Of a stretch of DNA of 21,891 bases, positions 14,098-21,891 are shown piece by piece. The stretch covers positions 1-21,891 of the forward strand of contig URDK01000038.1 of the NCBI GenBank assembly GCA_900546485.1. Reading direction: 5' to 3'. Source of the DNA: an uncultured Eubacteriales bacterium (GTDB lineage: Bacteria > Bacillota > Clostridia > Oscillospirales > Oscillospiraceae). The notes under the pieces were generated by a model. It was not told the origin of the DNA and did not search any database. It worked only from the letters and a program-made list of their open reading frames with translations. The position numbers were made by a program, and so were the translations under genes. Within the stretch, counting starts at the first letter, position 1; each line of letters starts with the position of its first letter.

Positions 14098-15924
14098 ATG
14101 AACCAGTCCATACCGGTACAGAGCGGCGCAGGGGCCGTATTCAACAGGCTCCGCACCTTTTTCTCAAAGCCGCACAACGTCATACTCCTGCTCCTCGGCA
14201 TAATACTGACCGTCACCACCGTGGCGCCCATCATCGCCATCGTGCAGGACACCTTCAAGATCCACCCCGGCACCATCGACGCCCACCTCACCGGCAAGAG
14301 CGAGGGCTATACCATCGTCAACTACGTAGACCTCTTCACCAGCAACGTCGCAAAGAGCAACCTCTGGACGCCGCTGTGGAACACGATACTGCTCTCGGTG
14401 GGCAGCTGTCTTGTCGCGGTCATCTACGGCGGGCTCTTCGCCTTCCTCATCACGCGCTCCAACCTCGCGTGGAAGAAGTACCTCAGCTCCATCTTCATCT
14501 TCCCCTACATAATGCCGCAGTGGACGCTCGCCGTCGTGTGGCAGAACGTGTTCAACTCCAACGCCGTGACCGGCACATCCAACGGCCTGCTGGCCGCAAC
14601 GCTCGGCATACAGATGCCGATGTGGTGGTGCAAGGGCCTGTTCCCGAGCATCATCGTCCTCGGCCTGCACTACTCGGCCTTCGCCTACATCCTCGTCGGC
14701 GGCATCTTTCGCAACATGGACGCCAACCTCGAGGAGGCCGCCACGATACTTGACACACCGAAGTGGAAAACCATGTTCAGGGTCACGCTGCCCATGGTGA
14801 AGCCCGCGATACTCTCCACCATACTGCTGGTGTTCTCCAGCGCGATGGGCTCCTACCCAGTGCCGCACTACCTGGGCCTCACGACCCTCTCGACCAAGTA
14901 CGTCTCCCTGAACTCCAGATACACCGGCGAGGCCAGCATACTCGCCATCATCATGATGATATTCGGCATCGTCATCATGCTCATGAACCAGCTCTCGCTG
15001 CGCAGCCGCAAGAGCTACACCACCGTAACGGGCAAATCGGGCCAGAGCTCGAAGATAAACCTCGGCAAGGCCGGACGCTTCATAATAGCGCTCATCCTGG
15101 TCGTGCTGACCTTTTTCACCAGCATCTTCCCGATAGTCTCCTTCGCCTTCGAGACCTTCCTGCCTAACCCGGGCGATTACAGCTTCCTCTACACCGGCGA
15201 CACCTCCAACCTCACGACGAAGTGGTGGACGACCAGCGAGAACATCACCGAAAACGGCATGTACGGCCAGAAGGGCATACTCTATAACCAAACCATCTGG
15301 TCTGCCTTCAAGGGCACCATACTCGTGTCGATATGCTGTGCCCTGCTCGCCGGTACCATAGGCACGATGATAGGCTACGCCGTGGCCAAAAAGCGACGAA
15401 GCAAGTGGGCAAACTACGTCAACTCCGTGGCCTTCCTGCCATACCTGATGCCATCCCTCGCGGTCGGCGCCGCGTTCTTCATCTTGTTCTCGAACGAGCA
15501 TCTGAACCTCTTCAACACCTACACGCTGCTCATCATCGCGGGCACGGTGAAGTACATACCCTTCGCCTCGAGGAGCTCGCTCAACTCCATGCTCCAGCTC
15601 TCGGGCGAGATAGAGGAGGCCGCCATAATCCAGGACGTGCCCTGGGTGAAGCGCATGACGCGCATCATTATCCCCATCCAGAAGTCCTCCATCATCAGCG
15701 GCTACATGCTGCCCTTCATGACCTGCCTCCGCGAGCTCTCGCTCTTCATGCTGCTCTGCGTCCAGGGCTTCATCCTCTCCACGACGCTCGACTACTTCGA
15801 CGAGATGGGCCTCTACGCCTTCTCGAGCGGCATAAATCTGATACTCATCATCACCATTCTGGTCTGCAACACCCTCGTCAACAAGGTGACCGGCGCCAGT
15901 CTGGACAAAGGGATAGGAGGTTAA
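14098..15924 (+). CDS. Fused double-domain ABC transporter permease (Fe3+/AfuB type)
   Basis: A 608-residue membrane protein made of two permease halves joined in one chain, the usual architecture for the FbpB/AfuB family. Each half has about six helices and an EAA loop that contacts the ATPase: EEAATILDTPKW (212-223) in the first and EEAAIIQDVPWV (506-517) in the second. The middle linker (about 300-325) is basic and polar. Family members carry ferric ion, thiamine, sulfate-type anions or, in AfuABC and PgtABC, sugar phosphates and phosphoglycerates, so the name does not set the substrate. GGAAGGAG precedes the ATG. The next gene begins four bases after the stop. Confidence 0.93.
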   Translation: MNQSIPVQSGAGAVFNRLRTFFSKPHNVILLLLGIILTVTTVAPIIAIVQDTFKIHPGTIDAHLTGKSEGYTIVNYVDLFTSNVAKSNLWTPLWNTILLSVGSCLVAVIYGGLFAFLITRSNLAWKKYLSSIFIFPYIMPQWTLAVVWQNVFNSNAVTGTSNGLLAATLGIQMPMWWCKGLFPSIIVLGLHYSAFAYILVGGIFRNMDANLEEAATILDTPKWKTMFRVTLPMVKPAILSTILLVFSSAMGSYPVPHYLGLTTLSTKYVSLNSRYTGEASILAIIMMIFGIVIMLMNQLSLRSRKSYTTVTGKSGQSSKINLGKAGRFIIALILVVLTFFTSIFPIVSFAFETFLPNPGDYSFLYTGDTSNLTTKWWTTSENITENGMYGQKGILYNQTIWSAFKGTILVSICCALLAGTIGTMIGYAVAKKRRSKWANYVNSVAFLPYLMPSLAVGAAFFILFSNEHLNLFNTYTLLIIAGTVKYIPFASRSSLNSMLQLSGEIEEAAIIQDVPWVKRMTRIIIPIQKSSIISGYMLPFMTCLRELSLFMLLCVQGFILSTTLDYFDEMGLYAFSSGINLILIITILVCNTLVNKVTGASLDKGIGG

Positions 15925-15927
15925 ACC

Positions 15928-17574
<1,647 letters not shown>

Positions 17575-17585
17575 CCTTGCGGCAG

Positions 17586-17618
17586 TGCGGCGGGGGCAAA
17601 AGCCTCCGCCGCATTTTT
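17586..17618 (+). terminator. Strong terminator after the ABC ATPase
   Basis: A 12-bp stem with one G-U pair, 17586-17597 with 17602-17613, has the loop AAAA and is followed by TTTTT, then GTATTTT. It separates the transporter genes from the phosphatase and sensor genes, yet only 22 bases lie between its T tract and the next start codon. Confidence 0.9.
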
Positions 17619-17639
17619 GTATTTTCTGGTGAGGTCCGA

Positions 17640-18434
17640 ATGATAAAACTCATAGTAAGCGACATAGACGGCACGCTGCTGCCCTACGGCGCGTCGGCGC
17701 TGGACGAGCGGCTCTTCCAGCTCATACACCGGCTTGCAGAGCGCGGCGTGATTTTTGCCCCGGCGTCCGGGAGGCAGTATCACTCCCTGCGCGCGCTCTT
17801 TGCCCCTGTCTGCGACGAACTGGCCTATCTCTGCGAAAACGGCTGTATAGTCTACGGCCCCGGCCCGGAGGACAAAGCTGCCGTGCTGGGCAAGACGGTC
17901 ATGGAGCGCGGCATGGCGCTCGAACTCACGCGGGACATAGCGGCGCTGCCCGGCGGCCGCCCGCTCATCTCCGGCGCGAACACCAGCTACATACTCCGGG
18001 GAGATGAGGAGTACGAGCGGATGATGCGTGTCGACAAGGGCAACAACGTCGCTGTCATCGACAGGCCCGAGGACGTGCCCGAGGACATCATTAAGCTCGC
18101 GACCTACTGTCCCGAGGGCACGGGAAACGTGCGCCACGCGCTCGGCCCCAAGTGGGACAGCCGCCTGAGCATGGCATCTGCAGGGCCGGACTGGGTGGAC
18201 TTCACGATAGCAGACAAGGCCCTGGGGCTCGAGACACTCTGCAAGGCGCTGGGCGTCGCCCCCGACGAGTGCGCCGCCTTCGGCGACAACTGGAACGACG
18301 CGCCGATGCTAAAAAAGGCCGGGCGGGGCTACATCATGGCCACGTCCGACCCAAATCTTCGTGCGCAGTTTGAGCTGCAATGCGAAAACGTGGAAGACGT
18401 GCTTGAAAACTTCCTTGAAACGGGTGAGATATAG
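17640..18434 (+). CDS. Cof-type HAD-superfamily phosphatase (sugar phosphatase-like)
   Basis: A 264-residue haloacid-dehalogenase hydrolase of the Cof/subclass IIB type, soluble and Mg-dependent. Motif I is SDIDGTL with nucleophile D8 and acid D10, motif II is PASGRQ (S43), the lysine is K193 in DKALGL, and motif III is AFGDNWNDAPML (D216, D220). The cap domain fills about residues 85-185. Most relatives dephosphorylate sugar phosphates or similar phosphoesters, which fits its neighbours. The ATG at 17640 has GAGGT upstream, and the residues from there start with the typical IKLIVSDIDG. The stop touches the start of the next gene with no gap, so it is translated with the binding protein, kinase and regulator downstream. 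Confidence 0.93.
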   Translation: MIKLIVSDIDGTLLPYGASALDERLFQLIHRLAERGVIFAPASGRQYHSLRALFAPVCDELAYLCENGCIVYGPGPEDKAAVLGKTVMERGMALELTRDIAALPGGRPLISGANTSYILRGDEEYERMMRVDKGNNVAVIDRPEDVPEDIIKLATYCPEGTGNVRHALGPKWDSRLSMASAGPDWVDFTIADKALGLETLCKALGVAPDECAAFGDNWNDAPMLKKAGRGYIMATSDPNLRAQFELQCENVEDVLENFLETGEI

Positions 18435-19451
18435 ATGAAACGTGTCCTTGCCCTCGCGCTCACGATACTGCTGCTCGCGCTCCCGGGCTGCGCCGGGGGC
18501 ACGGACGTTTCCGGCTTCGCGCCCGACGAGGGCGAGAGGCTGGTCATCTATACCTCGCACAAGGAGGAGGTCTACGGCCCCATCGTCAAGGAGTTCCAGC
18601 AGCGCACGGGCATCTGGGTCGAGGTCGTCACAGGAGGCAGCAACGAGCTGCTTGAGCGCATCGCCATGGAGGCGGAGGTCGGCGAGCCGGTTTGCGACCT
18701 CATGTTTGGCGGCGGCGTGGAGAGCCTCGCGGCCTACGAGGACTGCTTCGAGAGCTGCACGCCCGAGGGCGTGGAATACCTGCGCGACGTGGGCCTCTCC
18801 GAAGACGGGCTCTGGACGCCCTTTTCGAGCCTGCCCATGGTGCTCATCTATAACACCCGCCTCGTATCCGAGGGCGAGCTGAGCGGCTGGGCCGACCTGC
18901 TAGACCCGAAGTGGAAGGGCCGCATCGCCCTTGCGGACCCCACCGTCTCCGGCTCCGGCTACACGGCGGCGCTGACGCTCTTTTCCTGCATCGAGGGCGA
19001 CGACTGGGACATCCTCGCGGCACTGGTGGAGAACCTCGACGGCGGGGCCCTGCCCGACTCGGGAGACGTCGTCAAGAGCGTGCGCAGCGGCAGCCGCTAC
19101 ATAGGCGTGACGCTTGAGGAGACTGCGCTCAAGCAGCTCTCGCCCGAGGTGGGCATAGTCTACCCCGCAGAGGGTACCAGCGCGGTGCCCGACGGCTGCG
19201 CGCTGATAAAGGGCGCGCGCCATCCGGAAAATGCCCGAGCTTTCATAGACTTCGTGCTCGGACGTGACGTGCAGGAGCTGCTCGTTTCCGACCTCAGCCG
19301 CCGCAGCGTCCGCACCGACGTGCCCGCGCCCGAGGACCTGCCCGGAACGGCCGAGCTCGGCATCATAGACTACGACGTGCACTGGGCCGGAGCCCTCAAG
19401 GAGGAGTTCACGGAGCGCTGGACGGCGCTGACAGGGGAGGACGGGAAATGA
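18435..19451 (+). CDS. AfuA/HptA-like solute-binding lipoprotein, probable external sensor partner
   Basis: A 338-residue lipoprotein with signal peptide and lipobox ALPGC (C19). The mature domain is of the class 1 iron/AfuA type: LVIYTSHKEE near the start, IWVEVVTGGSNELLERI, DLMFGGGVESL, PFSSLPMVLIYN and the hinge segment WADLLDPKWKGRIALADP. In Staphylococcus HptA, this type senses external hexose phosphate together with a YesM/LytS-type kinase and an AraC-type regulator, exactly the two genes downstream. AfuA and PgtC relatives bind sugar phosphates or phosphoglycerate. It lacks the tyrosine pair expected of ferric-binding FbpA as far as I can judge. Its ATG follows the HAD stop directly, and its stop overlaps the kinase start as ATGA. 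It may also deliver substrate to the transporter upstream. Confidence 0.86.
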   Translation: MKRVLALALTILLLALPGCAGGTDVSGFAPDEGERLVIYTSHKEEVYGPIVKEFQQRTGIWVEVVTGGSNELLERIAMEAEVGEPVCDLMFGGGVESLAAYEDCFESCTPEGVEYLRDVGLSEDGLWTPFSSLPMVLIYNTRLVSEGELSGWADLLDPKWKGRIALADPTVSGSGYTAALTLFSCIEGDDWDILAALVENLDGGALPDSGDVVKSVRSGSRYIGVTLEETALKQLSPEVGIVYPAEGTSAVPDGCALIKGARHPENARAFIDFVLGRDVQELLVSDLSRRSVRTDVPAPEDLPGTAELGIIDYDVHWAGALKEEFTERWTALTGEDGK

Positions 19452-21118
19452 AGCGGCTGAAGGACCTGTCTTTCCGCGGCAAGCTGCTGCTTTCCTTCCT
19501 GCTCATCGGCGTCGTGCCGCTGCTGATATTCACCGTGCTTATGCTCAACATCTTCCGCGTGACGCTTGCAGGAAACGCGCGCGATGCGGCGGAGGCGGAA
19601 CTCTCCGGGGCCGCGCGGGCCATGGACACGCTGCTTGCGGGCGGCGCGGAGGTGCTTGGCGCGCTATCGGACGACGCTCTCATCCGCTCGGAGCTCTCTG
19701 AGCCGGGGACGGAGCCCCGGCAGGGCGTATACGACGCGCTCTACACCCTCTCGAGCGAACTGCGCGGCCAGGCGGACTTCGCGCTCTACTCATCAGAGGG
19801 CGAGCTGCTCTACACCACCGGCACGGGCAGCGCCGGCAGCCTTGGCACGCACTGGGGCCTGCTCAACGCCGCGGCAGCCACCGAGGGCACGGCCTACGCG
19901 GGCGGAGACGGCTGCATGCTCGCCGCTCGCGCCCTTCGCACGGGGGACGAGCCCATCGGCTACGCGGTGATGAGCCTGAGCCCGGCGCAGCTCGAGACGC
20001 TCTTTTCCGCCTATGCCGGTACGGGCGGCATACTGCTGCTGGACCCCTACTGGGAGAGCGTTTACAGCTCAGAGGGCGCCGGGGACGAGGGACTCGCGCC
20101 GCGGCTCAGGGAGCAGCTGCTCTCGGGCGAGACGCTCTCGGACGGCTCGGGTGGCAGCTTTTATGTGCATGAGAGCGAGGACACAGGCTTTTTCCTGCTC
20201 TACCGCCAGCCTGAGCCGGTTGCCGACTGGGTCATGCGGCTGCTGTACCTTGTGGCGGGACTGACCATCGTCATCTGTATAGCGCTCTGCGCCATGGTGA
20301 GCATGATGCTCAGCCGCCAGCTCTTCAAGCCCGTGCGCGAGCTCAACGCCGCCATGGGCGCGGTGGAGGAGGGGAAGCTCGAGACCCGGCTCGCCGTGCG
20401 CTCGACGGACGAGCTGGGCCAGCTCGCTGGCCGCTTCAACCGCATGACGGAGCGCCTTGGCGCGCACCTGGAGGAATCCGTCCGCCGCCGTCAGGAGCTC
20501 AGCGACGCGCAGATTCGCATGATGCAGGCGCAGCTCAACCCGCATTTCCTTTACAACACGCTCGACACCGTGAAGTGGATGGGCAAGATAAACAATGTCC
20601 CCGAGGTGGCCACTGTTGCCGCAGACCTCGCGGACATACTGCGCAGCAGCATCTCGGGCGACGAGTTCGTGACGCTCGGCGAGGAGCTCACGACGCTCGA
20701 CCGCTACGTGGAGATACAAAGCATACGCTTCCCCGGGAAATTTCGGCTTGAAAAAGACATCGACGAGGCGGCACTGGACGTGCAGGTGCCCAAGCTGATG
20801 CTCCAGCCTATCGTGGAGAACGCCATCCTGCACGGATTTGCGGACACGGGCGGCAGCATCGTTGTAACAGCGCGGCTCGGGGACACGGAGCTGGAGCTCA
20901 CGGTGACAGACGACGGCTGCGGCATGTCCGAGGAGAGCCTGCGGCGCTTCCGCGAGGGAGGCCGGGCCGGTGAGCACCTGGGGCTTCGGAACGTGGACGC
21001 GATACTCCGGCTGCACTACGGCGACGCCTACGGCCTGCGCTTCCCGCCGGTGAGCGGACGCGGCACTTGCGTGGCGATAAGTCTGCCGGCCGTGAGGAAG
21101 GAGGAGAACGAATGCTGA
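19448..21118 (+). CDS. YesM/HptS-type sensor histidine kinase
   Basis: A 556-residue membrane kinase of the HPK8 (His_kinase) type. Helices at about 13-35 and 263-288 enclose a large outside region of about 220 residues, likely a Cache-type sensor. A HAMP domain follows (about 289-342), then the phosphoacceptor motif NPHFLYNTLD with H366, the N box PIVENAILHG (N458), DDGCGM (488-493) and GLRN (512-515). It would phosphorylate the AraC-type regulator encoded next. By analogy with HptS it may read the ligand state of the binding protein at 18435. The start ATG overlaps the stop of that gene, and its end overlaps the regulator start by seven bases, so all three are translationally coupled. Confidence 0.94.
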   Translation: MKRLKDLSFRGKLLLSFLLIGVVPLLIFTVLMLNIFRVTLAGNARDAAEAELSGAARAMDTLLAGGAEVLGALSDDALIRSELSEPGTEPRQGVYDALYTLSSELRGQADFALYSSEGELLYTTGTGSAGSLGTHWGLLNAAAATEGTAYAGGDGCMLAARALRTGDEPIGYAVMSLSPAQLETLFSAYAGTGGILLLDPYWESVYSSEGAGDEGLAPRLREQLLSGETLSDGSGGSFYVHESEDTGFFLLYRQPEPVADWVMRLLYLVAGLTIVICIALCAMVSMMLSRQLFKPVRELNAAMGAVEEGKLETRLAVRSTDELGQLAGRFNRMTERLGAHLEESVRRRQELSDAQIRMMQAQLNPHFLYNTLDTVKWMGKINNVPEVATVAADLADILRSSISGDEFVTLGEELTTLDRYVEIQSIRFPGKFRLEKDIDEAALDVQVPKLMLQPIVENAILHGFADTGGSIVVTARLGDTELELTVTDDGCGMSEESLRRFREGGRAGEHLGLRNVDAILRLHYGDAYGLRFPPVSGRGTCVAISLPAVRKEENEC

Positions 21119-21840
21119 AAGTCGTTGTGATAGAGGACGAGGAGCTGGTGCGTCGGGGCATAGTCATGGCTGTGGACTGGGCCTCCGTGGACTGCGAGGT
21201 GGTAGGCGAGGCCTCGAACGGCGAGGCGGGCCTGGAGCTCATCGCGCGTGAGCGGCCAGACATCGTCGTGACCGACATACGCATGCCGCGCATGGACGGG
21301 CTGGAGATGCTCCGGCGTCTGCGTGAGGAGGGCTGCGGTGCGAGCGTGATACTGCTCACCGCGTACAGCGACTTTTCCTACGCGCAGTCGGCGCTGAAGC
21401 TCGGCGCGGTGGACTATCTGCTCAAGCCCTTTCACGACGGGGAGTTGGAGGCGGCGGTGCAGCGCATCTCCGGCCGCGGCCGCGAGCAGGCGCGCCCCGG
21501 CGATTTTGCAGAGATAAGCTCGAAGAACCGGAACGTAATGCAGGCGATAGAGTACATAAACGCGAATTACAACGACCCGGAGCTGAACGTGAGCGCCGTG
21601 GCCCGCAGCGTGGAGCTGAGCGAGGGGCACCTGAGCCATATTTTCAAGAAGGAGACGGGTTATACCCTAAACAGCTATATCACCGCCTGCCGCATGCACA
21701 TGGCCATGCACCTCCTTCGCGAACGCCGCCTCCGCGTCAGCGAAGCCGCCGAACGCGTCGGCTACCGTGACATAGCCTACTTCAGCAGCACCTTCAAAAA
21801 GTTCACCGGCAAATCCCCGACAGAGTATCAGAACAGCTGA
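21112..21840 (+). CDS. YesN/HptR-type AraC-family response regulator
   Basis: A 242-residue regulator, short for this family (YesN types are often 350-530). The receiver has D9/E10, the phosphoacceptor D55 in VTDIRMP, T83 in LLTAYSDF and K105 in LLKPF. After a linker of about 20 residues comes the AraC double helix-turn-helix (about 143-240), with LSHIFKKETGYT and the family signature ending in SSTFKKFTGKSPTEYQ. It lacks the extra middle region of larger YesN proteins, as HptR does. The start was set at 21112 because AAGGAGGAG precedes it; an in-frame GTG upstream (21067) is unlikely. Probable targets are the transporter region at 12441-12604 and its own operon, an inference from linkage. Confidence 0.93.
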   Translation: MLKVVVIEDEELVRRGIVMAVDWASVDCEVVGEASNGEAGLELIARERPDIVVTDIRMPRMDGLEMLRRLREEGCGASVILLTAYSDFSYAQSALKLGAVDYLLKPFHDGELEAAVQRISGRGREQARPGDFAEISSKNRNVMQAIEYINANYNDPELNVSAVARSVELSEGHLSHIFKKETGYTLNSYITACRMHMAMHLLRERRLRVSEAAERVGYRDIAYFSSTFKKFTGKSPTEYQNS

Positions 21841-21854
21841 AGTGCGAATGCAAG

Positions 21855-21891
21855 AAGGGGGAACCCCCGGCGAGGGTTCCCCCTTAGACCC
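21855..21891 (+). terminator. Probable terminator after the sensor operon
   Basis: A perfect 12-bp stem, 21855-21866 with 21874-21885, has a 7-base loop. The T tract is only TT before the window ends, so it may also act for genes converging from the right. Confidence 0.7.

Overview
The window reads as a chromosomal segment from a GC-rich, spore-forming member of the Clostridia, most likely of the Oscillospiraceae/Oscillospirales group. The evidence is a Firmicutes-type ftsZ, a spoVAC gene, lipoboxes on three secreted proteins, strong AGGAGG-type ribosome binding sites, sigma-A promoters, and frequent use of the ATA isoleucine codon in otherwise GC-rich genes. The genus cannot be fixed from this sequence alone. 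I see no mobile element, CRISPR array, tRNA or rRNA. No gene-free stretch exceeds 300 bases.

Positions 1-6600, plus strand: the tail of a gene that may be ftsQ/divIB; ftsZ with its own promoter(s) and a leader hairpin; an OmpR-type response regulator overlapping its histidine kinase; a strong terminator; then a three-gene cluster of a VTC-fold polyphosphate-polymerase-like protein, a DUF4956 membrane protein and a membrane-anchored CotH-family kinase carrying a long Met/Gly/acidic insertion. A 13-bp hairpin shared with the converging minus-strand genes closes this block.

Positions 6589-9496, minus strand: spoVAC (alone, without spoVAD or spoVAE), a cytoplasmic GH13 alpha-glucan hydrolase with its own sigma-A-like promoter, and a lipoprotein of unknown function. 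Positions 9550-12440, plus strand: a divergent sigma-A promoter drives an inositol-monophosphatase-family enzyme, then a condensation/alcohol-acetyltransferase-type enzyme with a small helical N-terminal domain, overlapping a six-helix membrane protein. A terminator ends this operon.

Positions 12441-21891, plus strand: a regulatory region, then a binding-protein-dependent transporter (lipoprotein binding protein, double-length fused permease, ATPase with an unusually large insertion). After a terminator come a Cof-type HAD phosphatase, a second and unrelated AfuA/HptA-like binding lipoprotein, a YesM/HptS-type sensor kinase and a YesN/HptR-type AraC response regulator. These last four genes abut or overlap. 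The set resembles staphylococcal HptARS (external hexose-phosphate sensing) placed beside an AfuABC/PgtABC-like transporter and a sugar-phosphatase-like HAD enzyme. I infer a sense, import and dephosphorylate system for a phosphorylated or otherwise anionic organic solute. Default labels for such genes as iron(III) transport are probably wrong.

The parts most worth attention are the VTC-DUF4956-CotH cluster with its atypical kinase insertion, the sugar-phosphate-like sensing and transport locus with its oversized ATPase, and the acyltransferase plus membrane-protein pair.
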